This document shows, piece after piece, positions 1 through 8,921 of a stretch of 64,000 nt of DNA. Numbering within the stretch: position 1 is the first letter of the stretch; the number at the start of each line of letters is the position of its first letter. The notes under the pieces are model-generated. The model had not been told where the DNA came from. It saw nothing but the letters and a program-made list of their open reading frames with translations, and searched no databases. The stretch is from NCBI GenBank assembly GCA_041395905.1, contig JAWKZP010000010.1, positions 1 through 64,000 on the forward strand. Direction: 5' to 3'. Both the position numbers and the translations under genes were made by a program. The stretch comes from UBA7803 sp041395905. GTDB taxonomy: Bacteria; Pseudomonadota; Gammaproteobacteria; Pseudomonadales; Azotimanducaceae.

Positions 1-708
1 AATCCCGCCGGCGGCTGGCCGGGTCTCAGCAAGCTGCCTGCGGGCGTCACCCCGCAGCTCGCCCTCGGCGCCCTTGGCACCACCGGGCTCACGGCCTACT
101 GGGGGCTTCTGGACCTGGGCAAGCCGCAGCCGGGTGAAACCGTGCTGGTATCGGGCGCCGCAGGCGCCACCGGTTCGGTGGCCGGGCAGATTGCGCGGAT
201 CAAAGGCTGCCGGGTGGTGGGCATCGCAGGTGGGCCGGAGAAGTGCCGTTGGCTCAAGGACGTGGCGCGATTCGACGACGTGATCGACTACAAGAACGAG
301 GACGTCGACCGCCGCATCGGCGAGCTGTGCAGCGGACGCGTCGACGTGTTCTTCGATAACGTGGGCGGTGGAATCCTGCAGGCAGCGCTCAATCACATCA
401 ACATGCGAGCCCGCGTGGTTTTGTGCGGCGGCATCTCAGGCTACAACGCGACAGAGCCGCAACCGGGCCCGAACAACCTGATGAACCTGGTCGTGCTGCG
501 TGCGCGCATGGAAGGTTTCATCGTGATCGACTACATGGACCGCAGCCACATCGCGGTGCCGGAGCTTCTGGGCTGGATCAAGAGCGGCGAGCTGGTGCAT
601 CAGGAAGACGTTCAGGAGGGGTTCGAAAACATCCCCGATACCCTGAACCGGCTGTTTACCGGGCGCAACGTGGGCAAGCAGCTGCTCAAGATCGCTGATC
701 CCGGCTGA
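1..708 (+). CDS. NADP-dependent MDR oxidoreductase, 5' truncated
   Basis: The reading frame is open from the first base, so the N-terminal part lies outside the window. The visible 235 residues hold the Rossmann nucleotide-binding half of a zinc-free medium-chain reductase. The glycine-rich loop reads VSGAAGATGSVAGQIA, followed by GCRVVGIAGG and a Lys (EKC) typical of NADP preference. This pattern matches the CurA / prostaglandin reductase (leukotriene B4 dehydrogenase) branch, which reduces the C=C bond of enones with NADPH in the cytosol. The physiological substrate cannot be told. It is convergent with the CoA-transferase gene, which starts its stop codon 13 bases away. A second MDR gene lies at 1943-2914, so the neighbourhood is catabolic. 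Confidence 0.85.
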   Translation, partial: NPAGGWPGLSKLPAGVTPQLALGALGTTGLTAYWGLLDLGKPQPGETVLVSGAAGATGSVAGQIARIKGCRVVGIAGGPEKCRWLKDVARFDDVIDYKNEDVDRRIGELCSGRVDVFFDNVGGGILQAALNHINMRARVVLCGGISGYNATEPQPGPNNLMNLVVLRARMEGFIVIDYMDRSHIAVPELLGWIKSGELVHQEDVQEGFENIPDTLNRLFTGRNVGKQLLKIADPG

Positions 709-721
709 GCCGCGGGCGCCA

Positions 722-1933
722 TCAGACGATACCGCGTGACTTCAGGTCCGCGATTTCGTCCGCCCCCACGCCGAGCTCGCGCAGCACCTGCTCGGTGTGC
801 TCGCCCAGCGTCGGGGCTCTGGTACGGATGCGCGTGGGCGTACGCGAAAACTTGGCCGCCGGGGCCGTGAGCGGCACCGTCTGGCCGTTGGCCAGATCCA
901 CGTCCTGCAGCGCGCCCCGGGATGCGATGTGGCTGTCTCTGGCGACTTCGGCATAGGTGTTGACACGCGTCGCCGGCAGCCCGTGGGCGGCCAGCGTATC
1001 GACGATTTCGGCGACCGTGCGCGCAGCGCACCATTGCGCGAGCGCCTGGTCGACTTCGGCGCGCTGCTGCAGGCGCCCGAACAGGTCCAGGTCGGACAGA
1101 TCCTCGCGTTGGAGCAACTGACACATGACCCGCCAGTGGGTGTCCAGCAGCACCCCGGCAAACACATTGCCGTCCTTGCAGGGGTAGTTGTTCACCGGCG
1201 CGGCGATACCGAACTGGTTGCCCCAGCGTTGCAGTGGAATGCCCAGGGCGCCCGAGGTCGCGTGCCCATTGCTCTGGTAGAGCAGGCTGTCCACCAGGGC
1301 GACGTCGACGTGCTGGCCCTCGCCGGTCTGGTCGCGGTGGCGCAGGGCGGCCATGGCGCCAAGGGCGCCGTGCAGCCCGCCCAGATCGTCGCCGAGAAAC
1401 GTCGGCGCTTTCACAGGGCCGCCTTCCGGATCGCCGTTCAGCGACGCCCAGCCGCAGAAGTTCTGCGCCAGCGGGTCGTAGGCCACGCGGTCGGACAGCT
1501 CTCCGAACTGGCCGAACCCGCTGATGGACACATACACGATGTCGGGCTTGACGGAAGCCACGTCCTCGTAGCCGACGCCCCACTTGCGCAGCGTTCCTGG
1601 TCGGAAATTTTCGATCACGATGTCGGCGCGCGCGCACAGGCGCAGGAACAACTCGCGGCCCTCACCGGTGCGCAGGTCCAGCGACAGGTTCTCTTTGTTG
1701 CGGTTCACCGTCTCGTGGGGCACGGTCAGCTCAGACCCCGGAATCTGCGGCGGCAGGCGCCGGGCTATCTCGCCGGATGGATGTTCCACCTTGATCACGC
1801 GGGCGCCGAAGTCCGCCAGGATGCACCCCGCCATGGGACCGGCCCAGGTGGTAGTGGCTTCAACCACGGTCACGCCAGCGAGCGGGCCGGGCAGGTCGGC
1901 TCGGGCACCGGCATAGAAATCGGACTTATCCAT
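722..1933 (-). CDS. CaiB/BaiF family (class III) CoA transferase
   Basis: This 403-residue protein has the class III CoA-transferase plan: LAGVTVVEATTTWAGP near the N terminus, ADFGARVIKVEHPSG, then RNKENLSLDLR and the ADIVIENFRPG stretch. The family's catalytic Asp probably lies in FLGDDLGGLHGA (about residue 180). Such enzymes move CoA between acids, as in carnitine, bile-acid, oxalate or aromatic acid activation; the acid here is unknown. A GAGGGG ribosome site precedes the ATG. It lies 9 bases after the quinone-oxidoreductase-like gene on the same strand, so the two are probably cotranscribed. Confidence 0.9.
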   Translation of the reverse strand: MDKSDFYAGARADLPGPLAGVTVVEATTTWAGPMAGCILADFGARVIKVEHPSGEIARRLPPQIPGSELTVPHETVNRNKENLSLDLRTGEGRELFLRLCARADIVIENFRPGTLRKWGVGYEDVASVKPDIVYVSISGFGQFGELSDRVAYDPLAQNFCGWASLNGDPEGGPVKAPTFLGDDLGGLHGALGAMAALRHRDQTGEGQHVDVALVDSLLYQSNGHATSGALGIPLQRWGNQFGIAAPVNNYPCKDGNVFAGVLLDTHWRVMCQLLQREDLSDLDLFGRLQQRAEVDQALAQWCAARTVAEIVDTLAAHGLPATRVNTYAEVARDSHIASRGALQDVDLANGQTVPLTAPAAKFSRTPTRIRTRAPTLGEHTEQVLRELGVGADEIADLKSRGIV

Positions 1934-1942
1934 CCGGGCCCC

Positions 1943-2914
1943 TCAGGGTTCGATAACGGTAGAACCGGTGGTCGCCCGGGACTCGAGCTCCCGATGCGCG
2001 TCAGCGAGCCGATCCAGGGGATAGCGTTGATTGATATGCACTTCGATCACGCCGTCGGCCATCAGCGCGAACAGCTGCTTGGCCATGCTGCGCAGATCTG
2101 CGGTGACCGCGGTGTAGGTCGCGAGCGTCGGGCGCGTGAAGAACAGGGAACCGCGGTTCTGCAGGTCGTGAGGCTCCACAGCAGGCGCGTTGCCGGAAGC
2201 GTTACCGAAGCTGACGAACATGCCGAGCGGCGCCAGCGAATCCAGGCTGGTCCAGTAGGTGTCTTTACCGACGGAGTCGTAGGCTACGTTCACGCCGCGT
2301 CCGCCGGTGAGCTCGCGTACCCGGGCGCTGACGTTCTCGTCGCGATAGAGGATGGTGTGGTCGGCGCCGTTTGCCCGGGCCATTGCCGCCTTCTCCTCGC
2401 TGCCCACGGTACCGATGACGGTCGCTCCGACGTGGCGCGCCCACTGGCACAGGATCAGGCCGACACCGCCCGCTGCGGCGTGGACCAGAATGCTGCTCTC
2501 CGAGGTGATCGGATAGGTTCGCGTCAGCAGATAGCAGGTGGTCAGGCCCTTGAGCAAGCTGGCAGCAGCCGCGGCGTCGCTCACCCCGTCGGGGACCGGT
2601 ACCAGCCGCCCTGCAGGCAGCACGTTTGCTTGTGCATAGGCGCCGAGGCCGCCTGCGTAGGCCACGCGATCCCCCGGCTGGAAATCTTCCACTTCGTCGC
2701 CCACTGACTCCACGACCCCTGCCGCCTCGACACCCAGGCGTGTGGGCAGAGGCATGGGGTACAGCCCGCTGCGGTGATAGATGTCTATGTAGTTCAACCC
2801 TATGGCCGTGTGGCGTACGCGAACCATCTGGCCGGTGACGTCCGGAAGCTCGATCCGTTCCCAGCGCAGCACGTCCGGACCACCCGTTTCGTGCATGCGG
2901 TACGCGCCCGTCAT
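1943..2914 (-). CDS. Quinone oxidoreductase-like MDR protein (zeta-crystallin type)
   Basis: The 323-residue protein follows the NADPH:quinone reductase branch of the medium-chain family. It has GLNYIDIYHRSGLYP near the start, GVEAAGVVESVGDEV, the AGGLGAYAQ strand and a Rossmann motif VHAAAGGVGLILCQWARH around residue 140. The zinc ligands of alcohol dehydrogenases are absent, as expected. It would pass hydride from NADPH to quinones or enoyl compounds. It is the upstream gene of a probable pair with the CoA transferase. A strong hairpin at 2961-2985 separates it from the small gene upstream. Confidence 0.88.
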   Translation of the reverse strand: MTGAYRMHETGGPDVLRWERIELPDVTGQMVRVRHTAIGLNYIDIYHRSGLYPMPLPTRLGVEAAGVVESVGDEVEDFQPGDRVAYAGGLGAYAQANVLPAGRLVPVPDGVSDAAAAASLLKGLTTCYLLTRTYPITSESSILVHAAAGGVGLILCQWARHVGATVIGTVGSEEKAAMARANGADHTILYRDENVSARVRELTGGRGVNVAYDSVGKDTYWTSLDSLAPLGMFVSFGNASGNAPAVEPHDLQNRGSLFFTRPTLATYTAVTADLRSMAKQLFALMADGVIEVHINQRYPLDRLADAHRELESRATTGSTVIEP

Positions 2915-2960
2915 AGCCCTGCCTCCCCGATTGATTCCAGGGCAGTGTCAGCCATCACGG

Positions 2961-2985
2961 GGGCCGCGCGCAATGCGCGCGGCCC
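2961..2985. terminator. Strong GC hairpin between two leftward genes
   Basis: Bases 2961-2972 and 2974-2985 are reverse complements around a single central A (11-12 bp stem, tiny loop). No T-run follows on either side, so it is at best an imperfect terminator or an mRNA-stability hairpin downstream of the small gene at 3027-3215. Confidence 0.4.
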
Positions 2986-3026
2986 GCCGGGCATCCGGCC
3001 GGCGGGGCGCCGGGAGCGTTGACCCG

Positions 3027-3215
3027 TCAGTGATGGGCGTCGCGGCGGTCGCGCTGATCTTCGGACTGGCGCCTGCTCATGCGCCGGGCGGAACGCTCGT
3101 CCGCGTCGGCTTCGTCTTCGAGCCACTTGCGGGTGAGGTTGTTGAGTCTGCCGGATACTGCGCGCGGGAGTTCCTCTGCGTCGCTGTCGTCCGTGGGATC
3201 GGAGTGTCGTGTCAT
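3027..3215 (-). CDS. Small charged hypothetical protein, 62 residues
   Basis: I do not recognise this protein. It starts MTRHSDPTDDSDAEELP and is dominated by Asp, Glu and Arg, with the core VSGRLNNLTRKWLEDEADADERSARR; it has no membrane segment and would be cytosolic. An AGGGAG stretch sits just before the ATG. A longer frame runs to 3284 but its extra N terminus is basic and lacks a ribosome site. It is divergent from the LysR gene. It could be a real short protein or a chance frame. Confidence 0.4.
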   Translation of the reverse strand: MTRHSDPTDDSDAEELPRAVSGRLNNLTRKWLEDEADADERSARRMSRRQSEDQRDRRDAHH

Positions 3216-3335
3216 GGCTCCCTGGCCCTGTTCGTTTGACCACCTCCGTCTGCGGAACTGCCGAATCAGGAAAGTGGCTTTCACATGTGTATAGCAAGAT
3301 CGATGTTCAATAAATCAATATTTGGTATCGACTAG

Positions 3336-3352
3336 ATCAAAAATCTTTTGAT
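3336..3352. promoter_or_regulatory. Perfect AT-rich dyad upstream of the LysR gene
   Basis: ATCAAAA-ATC-TTTTGAT is a perfect inverted repeat with 7-bp arms, 32 bases before the LysR GTG start and inside a clearly AT-rich 100-bp gap in GC-rich DNA. LysR proteins commonly bind such dyads next to their own divergent promoter. The spacing is T-N13-A rather than the classical T-N11-A, so ownership by this regulator is inference. Confidence 0.45.
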
Positions 3353-3384
3353 AATTGCGGAGAACTGGCGATGGGAGATCAACA

Positions 3385-4251
3385 GTGGACGCGGAGCTGA
3401 TCCGGACCTTTCTCGAGGTCAACCGGACCCGGCACTTCGCGCAGGCGGCGGAGCGCCTGTTCGTGACGCCCGCGGCCGTCAGCGCCCGGGTGCGCGTGCT
3501 GGAACAGCAGATCGGCGCGCCGCTGTTCGTGCGCCAGCGGAAAAACATCCGCCTCACCTCTGCAGGGCTGCGCTTTCTGCCCCACGCCGAGAGCATGCTG
3601 CGCAGCTGGAATCGAGCGCTTCTGAGTGCCGGTGTAACCGACGGCGACCGTGAACTGGTCGCCCTGGGGAGCCTGCCGAGCCTTTGGGACGCGCTCTGCG
3701 AATCCTGGTTGCCGGCACTCTACCGGGACGTACCGGCAGTGCTGGTGCAGATGGAGTTTCTCGATTCGGCAACGGTTCTGCAGCGCGTGCGTGAACAATC
3801 GCTGGACTTCGGCCTGGTGTACGAACCTCCGCGCGTCGAGGATCTGCTGGCTCAGTCACTTGCGTCGATCGAGCTGATGCTGGTCTCGAGCCAGCAGGGG
3901 CTCGACTATGACGCTCCGCTTCCTGATTACGTGCATGTCGACTGGGGTACCCCGTTCAACCCGACGCAGCCGTTCCCCTTCCCGAGCCCGCCCAGGGCGG
4001 TGTTGCGGGTCGACAGCGCCGGCGTGGCCCTGCGGTTCCTGCTCGAATACGGCGGCACGGCATATGCTCCGCGGCGTTCTGTGGTCACAGCCCTGGAGCG
4101 TGGGGAACTGTTCGTCGTGCCGGGCGCGCCGCGCATTCGCCGCGAGGTCTTTCTGGTGAGCTCGGAACAGGCGCCGGGCTCGCAAGTACGGGAAACCGCC
4201 AAGTCCCATCTCGCCGGGTGGTGCCAGCAGGAGCAGCTGGTCAGCCCCTAG
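3385..4251 (+). CDS. LysR-family transcriptional regulator, HdfR-like
   Basis: A GTG start at 3385 with a GGGAG site upstream gives 288 residues and a canonical N terminus (VDAELIRTFLEVNRTRHFAQAAERL). The helix-turn-helix covers about residues 1-60, and FVRQRKNIRLTSAGLRFLPHAE closely follows HdfR. The C-terminal part is a LysR effector-binding domain whose ligand cannot be read. The divergent gap contains a perfect ATCAAAA dyad (3336-3352). The 3' end overlaps the opposite-strand acyltransferase by 4 bases. HdfR in enterics acts on flagellar and glutamate genes, but no such target is seen here. An ATG-type start further upstream is less likely. Confidence 0.88.
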   Translation: MDAELIRTFLEVNRTRHFAQAAERLFVTPAAVSARVRVLEQQIGAPLFVRQRKNIRLTSAGLRFLPHAESMLRSWNRALLSAGVTDGDRELVALGSLPSLWDALCESWLPALYRDVPAVLVQMEFLDSATVLQRVREQSLDFGLVYEPPRVEDLLAQSLASIELMLVSSQQGLDYDAPLPDYVHVDWGTPFNPTQPFPFPSPPRAVLRVDSAGVALRFLLEYGGTAYAPRRSVVTALERGELFVVPGAPRIRREVFLVSSEQAPGSQVRETAKSHLAGWCQQEQLVSP

Positions 4252-5216
4252 GCGCCGGGATTTCTGAGCGCCAGCACTTCCGCCTGCATGCGGTCCCACT
4301 GTTCGAACAGAAAACGCGTGCGGCTTTCCGCGCCTTCGGGAATCTCCGCAAACGGTACCCGCCAGAAACGGATGGCGATCCGCGCGCCCATCCACGAGCC
4401 GTTGATCAGGTTGCTGAAGTGGCTGGAGCCCTCGAATCCGGTGTGGGCGCAGAACACCAGGTCGCGTCCCGGGTTCGCATCCAGCAGCGCCAGCGTGCCA
4501 CCCAGTCGAGGCGGCAGCACGACCCGCCACCGCTGCAGCTGCTCGATCATGTCCGCATTGTTCGCGTAGCGAACGCGAAGCGCTGAGTGCTTGGTGTCCG
4601 AGTACCGGGTACCCTCGGGGTAAATCAGCGCTCCCTCATTGCGCCGGAGGCCGGCAACCATCTTGGCAACGCCTCGCCGTGCCCCCTCGCTATCCTGTCC
4701 TCCCCGGTCGACGAAGTAGTTGGGCAGTCGATTGCCGACGATATCCAGGCAGGGATCGATCAGCAGCTCTTTCTTCAACACATAGCGCAGGCGCACGCCC
4801 TGGGGGATGGCGTAAAACACCATGGGAATGATCGTGTCGGCAATGCTCGCATGCCGCAGCAACAGCAGGGCAGCGGTTCCCTCGAGCGCCCGGGTGCCGT
4901 CGATCACGAAGCTCAGGCGGAAGAGCCGTTCAGCAATGCGCTTCAGGCTGTCCGCCCACCAGCACTGCAGGCGGAAGTTGGCCTCCAGAAAGGCGTCCCG
5001 GTCACGGTGTCTGACCCAGATCGCAAGGGCGGCCAGGATACCGAGCGTCTCGCACCACAGATAACCGGTCACGAACAGCAATGTCGGCAGCGCGCCGCGG
5101 AATCCCGGCAGTATCGAGATCAGTGCCGCGAGTACCAGCAGCGCCGGCAGGATGCCGGTAATCAGCAGCGTGAGCCCCAGAAAGCTCGGGATCGTCAGCA
5201 GCCGCCTAAGCAGCAT
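4248..5216 (-). CDS. PlsC-like lysophospholipid acyltransferase, membrane bound
   Basis: The protein has three or four hydrophobic segments in its first 75 residues, then the two signature motifs of the PlsC/LPLAT superfamily: H-x4-D in LRHASIADT (about residue 125) and YPEGTR (about residue 205). It would acylate a lysophospholipid or similar acceptor at the inner membrane. The length (322) and the N-terminal membrane block fit acyltransferases of the eukaryote-like AGPAT/lysocardiolipin branch rather than core PlsC. An ATG at 5216 is chosen; a TTG at 5222 is also possible. It overlaps the end of the MATE gene, so the two are translationally coupled. Confidence 0.82.
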   Translation of the reverse strand: MLLRRLLTIPSFLGLTLLITGILPALLVLAALISILPGFRGALPTLLFVTGYLWCETLGILAALAIWVRHRDRDAFLEANFRLQCWWADSLKRIAERLFRLSFVIDGTRALEGTAALLLLRHASIADTIIPMVFYAIPQGVRLRYVLKKELLIDPCLDIVGNRLPNYFVDRGGQDSEGARRGVAKMVAGLRRNEGALIYPEGTRYSDTKHSALRVRYANNADMIEQLQRWRVVLPPRLGGTLALLDANPGRDLVFCAHTGFEGSSHFSNLINGSWMGARIAIRFWRVPFAEIPEGAESRTRFLFEQWDRMQAEVLALRNPGA

Positions 5217-6537
5217 TCGCAAAGAAGCTGCGGCGGAACCACAGGAATCCCACCACGCCCATCAGCGCGTTCGTCAACGCGGTGGCAATGAAGATCCCCG
5301 TGTAACCCATCAGCTTGTTCATCAGCATCGCCATCGGAATGTACACGATGAACATCCGTGTGAACGACAGCACCGTGGAGGGGATTGGCTTGCCCAGCGC
5401 ATTGAAAGAGGCCGACGACATCATCAGCACGCCCCACAGGCCGTAGCTCCAGGGCACGACGGAAAGGTAGAACGCTGCGGTGCCGACCACTTCCTCCGTC
5501 GCATCCACCCAGGAAGCGAATATCGGGCCGAACAGAATCATGATCAGTGCCGCGATCAGGCCCCAGATCAGACAGAACTGATAGGTTACCCGCAGCCCCT
5601 CGCGCACGCGCTCGGGACGCCTGGCGCCCCAGTTCTGGCCGATGAACGGACCGATGCTGCCGGACAGGGCGAACAGCAGCATCACCGCCACCGCTTCCAG
5701 ACGCGTGGCGACGCCGAAGCCCGCGACCACTACCGGGCCGTGGCTCGCGAGCATACGCGTGATGACCGCAGCGGATACCGGTCCGATCATCTGAGTGGCC
5801 ATGGCCGGCAGGCCGACGTGCAGAATCTTGCGGCAGCTGGCCACGAAGCCCGGTATCGGATTGCGCGTCTGAATGAGCTGTCCGCGGGTGACGAAGTAGA
5901 GCAGCACCGCCGCGGTGCCGAGTCGCGAGATGGCCATGGCTGCCGCGGCGCCGGCCAGCTCCAGACGCGGAAAGCCGAACCAGCCGAAGATCAGAATCGG
6001 GTCGAGCGCCAGATTGAACAGGGCGCCGAGCGTCATGACGCCTCCGGGTATGGTCGCGCTGCCGTTGGCGCGCATGATGTTGCCCGCCACCATGGTGGTG
6101 GTAAACAGGATCACGCTCGGATAGTAGATATCCAGATAGCTGTGAATCAGCGGCAGTACCGCAGGCGTGGCCCCCAGAGCGGTGAACACCGGGTTGATGG
6201 TTGCCCAGCCGACGAATGAGAGTATGACCATCGCGATGGCCACCAGCAGCAGCGAGTGCGTGCCGAGACGACGCACTTCCTCGTGCTCGCCGGACCCGAC
6301 GCTGCGCGCAATCACGGACGAGGTGCCGATCCCGATCCCCAGGGCAATGCTGTTCAGAATCATCGTCAGCGGAAACGTGAAGGTGACGGCCGCGATCTGC
6401 TCGGTGCCCAGCTGGCCGATAAAGCCGATCTCGAGCATCGAAACCAGGATGTTGCTGGACACCCCCATCATCATGGGAGCGGTGAGGCGGAACAACGAAG
6501 CGGGCACTGGGCCCTGTGTGAGGTCTCTAGCGCTCAT
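5206..6537 (-). CDS. MATE family multidrug/toxin efflux transporter
   Basis: This 443-residue protein has about 12 hydrophobic helices in two similar halves (pivot near residue 230), the MATE arrangement. Recognisable elements are LFRLTAPMMMGVSSNI at the start, LGIGIGTSSVIARSVGSGE, and GPFIGQNWGARRPERVREG in the second half. MATE pumps export cationic drugs or metabolites with Na+ or H+. The reading frame is open far upstream, but the start at 6537 (MSARDLTQGPVP) is where family similarity begins. It is followed by the overlapping PlsC-like gene, hinting at lipid or envelope export. Confidence 0.9.
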   Translation of the reverse strand: MSARDLTQGPVPASLFRLTAPMMMGVSSNILVSMLEIGFIGQLGTEQIAAVTFTFPLTMILNSIALGIGIGTSSVIARSVGSGEHEEVRRLGTHSLLLVAIAMVILSFVGWATINPVFTALGATPAVLPLIHSYLDIYYPSVILFTTTMVAGNIMRANGSATIPGGVMTLGALFNLALDPILIFGWFGFPRLELAGAAAAMAISRLGTAAVLLYFVTRGQLIQTRNPIPGFVASCRKILHVGLPAMATQMIGPVSAAVITRMLASHGPVVVAGFGVATRLEAVAVMLLFALSGSIGPFIGQNWGARRPERVREGLRVTYQFCLIWGLIAALIMILFGPIFASWVDATEEVVGTAAFYLSVVPWSYGLWGVLMMSSASFNALGKPIPSTVLSFTRMFIVYIPMAMLMNKLMGYTGIFIATALTNALMGVVGFLWFRRSFFANAA

Positions 6538-6672
6538 GAAAGGTCTGCGAAGGCGACGTGGCAGTGTATGGCGCCGACACGGCAAGTCAACGTGCACGGG
6601 TTGCGGCGGGACGCTTTCGACAGGATTATGTGGGCCTGCAGGATCCATCCGGCAGGGGCGGAGAGCGAGCAG

Positions 6673-7842
6673 ATGCACCAGCAGACCGAAGTCGAAGGCG
6701 TCACCGATCCGCATTTCGATCAGATCGTCGAGGTGTTCCGCGAGGGCTTCGACGCTGGTCGCGACGTCGGTGCGGGCGTCGCAATCACGATCGAGGGCGA
6801 GCTGGTGGTGGACCTCTGGGCCGGACACACCGACCGCAGACGTACGCGGCCGTGGCGACGGGATACGCTCGTGTGCATGTTTTCGGTAACCAAGGCGATG
6901 ACCGCGATCTGTCTGCTTCAGGCCGTGGATCGCGAACTGGTGGCGCTGGACGCGCCCGTTGCGGATTACTGGCCGGAGTTCGCAAGCGGCGATAAAGGCC
7001 GTATCACTATCCGCCAGCTCATGTCGCACCAGGCTGGGCTGGTTGGGTTTCACGATAAGGTTCCGCAGGATATTTACTACGACTGGCAGGCGGTGACCGC
7101 GGCGCTGGCCGGCGAAACGCCGTGGTGGACTCCCGGTACCCGTCACGGATATCACGCCCGCACCTTCGGATTTCTGCTCGGGGAAGTGTTGCGCCGGGTC
7201 TCTGATCAGACGGTTGGTCAGTGGTACGCCGCCAACGTCGCGCAGCCTCTTGGTCTCGACTTCTTCATCGGCCTGACCGACGACCAGATCGATCGCTGCG
7301 CGGACATCCTGCCGGCGCGTGTTCGACCGGGCGAGGAGAAATTCTGGCCCGACGCCATGAGGCGCATGTTGAAGGACTTCAACAACGCCGCCACTCCCAC
7401 CGGTGCCGCCTTTCAGAACCCTTCGCTCCGGCCGGGGTACATGAACACAGCAGACTTCCGCCGTGCGGAGATGCCCGCTCTGAACGGGCACGGGACCGCG
7501 GCTGCCGTGGCGGTTATGTACGGTGAGATCGCCCGCATTCTGAGCCCCGCCACGCTCGAGCAGGCTACCAGGACTCACTCCCTCGGACCGGATGAGGTGC
7601 TGAAATCCGTCACTCACTTCGGCCTGGGTTTCATGCTCCACCACGAGCTCGCCCCCATCGGGGTGCGGTCGGGATCCTTCGGTCACGCTGGTGCGGGCGG
7701 GTCGATGGCATTCTATGATCCCGGCAGGCGTCTGGGCTTCTGCTTCGCCATGAACCAGATGCAGGAGGGAGTTGTAACGGGGGGCACGTCGGCGATGCAG
7801 CTGGCGGAAGCCGCGTGCGAAATCTGCGAGAGGATAAGATGA
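6673..7842 (+). CDS. Beta-lactamase-fold serine hydrolase (EstB/class C-like)
   Basis: The 389-residue protein carries the serine nucleophile motif S-x-x-K as FSVTKAMT (about residue 75) and a downstream Tyr in GYHARTFGFLLGEV that takes the place of the Y-x-N motif. C-terminal FGHAGAGGSMAFYDP gives the third motif region (HAG). No signal peptide is visible, so it is probably a cytosolic esterase or lactone hydrolase rather than a beta-lactamase. ATG 6673 is chosen where similarity starts. Its stop overlaps the amidohydrolase start as ATGA. Confidence 0.85.
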   Translation: MHQQTEVEGVTDPHFDQIVEVFREGFDAGRDVGAGVAITIEGELVVDLWAGHTDRRRTRPWRRDTLVCMFSVTKAMTAICLLQAVDRELVALDAPVADYWPEFASGDKGRITIRQLMSHQAGLVGFHDKVPQDIYYDWQAVTAALAGETPWWTPGTRHGYHARTFGFLLGEVLRRVSDQTVGQWYAANVAQPLGLDFFIGLTDDQIDRCADILPARVRPGEEKFWPDAMRRMLKDFNNAATPTGAAFQNPSLRPGYMNTADFRRAEMPALNGHGTAAAVAVMYGEIARILSPATLEQATRTHSLGPDEVLKSVTHFGLGFMLHHELAPIGVRSGSFGHAGAGGSMAFYDPGRRLGFCFAMNQMQEGVVTGGTSAMQLAEAACEICERIR

Positions 7843-8921
7843 GCTCGGTGATTGATTGTGACGCCCATGTTCTGGAGCCTGCGGACCTGTGGCAGAAGTA
7901 CCTCGAGCCCGAGTTCAGAGACCGCGCCATCAGAATCGAGCGCGAGGACGGCCGGGAAAAGCTGATCATCGGCGAGCAGGTCGTGCTCGAAGGTGTAGTG
8001 GCGGGCCTGGGCGGCGCGGAGGCCGACAAGGCCCAGCTGTTCAGCGGCGCCATGTCCTACATCGACGACAACCCGAGCGACAGCTACGATCCTCGCGCCC
8101 GGGCTGCGCGATTGGACGCCTGGGGCATCGAAAAGGCCATCATGTTCCCGACCATCGGGATCCTGCCGTTCCCAACCGATGATCTGGCACTGGCAAATGC
8201 CTATTGCCGCGCGTACAACAACTGGATCGCGGAGTTCTGCCAGACGGTCCCGGGACGATTCTACCCGGTAGCCCTGGTCAACTGGCGCGATGTGGACGAA
8301 GCCTGCATCGAGCTGCAGCGCTGCTTGCGACTTGGCTTCAAAGGTCTCTTCGTTCCGCCCGAGACCATCGACGGCCGGCGTCCCGGCGACACTCACTTCG
8401 ATCGCCTGTGGGCAATCTGCCAGGACGCCGACATCCCGGGATGCTTTCACGTGATCGTGCGTTTCGGCGGCGCAGCGATCCCATTCGCGGCATGGCACGA
8501 AACCTCCCCGGGCCCGGTGTTCGGCTTCGGGCTCGGGGGATCCGGGCAGCTGATACCCGCGATCACGAGCGTAGTCACCGACCAGCTGTTCGAGCGCTTC
8601 CCAAGACTCAAGGTCGTGAGCGTCGAGGCCGGATGCGGCTACGCACCCTATCTGATGGACCGATTGGATTCGAAATACGAAGCCTTCAAGGGCATCGTGG
8701 CGCTTCCGAAACGCCCAAGCGAATACATCCGCAGCAACTGTTACTTCGTCGCAGAACAGGGCGAGCGGTGCATCGACGCCGCGCTGGAACTGGTCGGGAG
8801 CGATCGAATTCTATGGGGGAGCGACTACCCCCACGTGGATGCATTGAACATAAGCGACAACCTGCCGGTACGTTGGCCGCAGCTGGCTGAAAACGTCTAC
8901 AAAGTGTTTCCTATTGGTTGA
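7839..8921 (+). CDS. Amidohydrolase family 2 metal-dependent hydrolase
   Basis: The 360-residue protein is a TIM-barrel hydrolase of the ACMSD / family 2 type. IDCDAHVLEP at the N terminus replaces the usual DxDxHH beginning, VISVEAGCGY-like KVVSVEAGCGYAPYLMDRLD lies near residue 265, and RILWGSDYPHVD near residue 330 carries the catalytic Asp. Related enzymes decarboxylate or hydrolyse carboxylic intermediates of aromatic and terpenoid breakdown. The ATGA overlap with the upstream serine hydrolase points to one pathway. The substrate is unknown. Confidence 0.87.
   Translation: MSSVIDCDAHVLEPADLWQKYLEPEFRDRAIRIEREDGREKLIIGEQVVLEGVVAGLGGAEADKAQLFSGAMSYIDDNPSDSYDPRARAARLDAWGIEKAIMFPTIGILPFPTDDLALANAYCRAYNNWIAEFCQTVPGRFYPVALVNWRDVDEACIELQRCLRLGFKGLFVPPETIDGRRPGDTHFDRLWAICQDADIPGCFHVIVRFGGAAIPFAAWHETSPGPVFGFGLGGSGQLIPAITSVVTDQLFERFPRLKVVSVEAGCGYAPYLMDRLDSKYEAFKGIVALPKRPSEYIRSNCYFVAEQGERCIDAALELVGSDRILWGSDYPHVDALNISDNLPVRWPQLAENVYKVFPIG

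Noticed and set aside
797..2707. 636-residue rightward frame opposite the CoA transferase and oxidoreductase
   Set aside because: Antisense shadow; the minus-strand proteins match well-known families.
6538..7686. N-terminal extension of the MATE protein
   Set aside because: The extra region is antisense to the serine hydrolase and has no MATE similarity.
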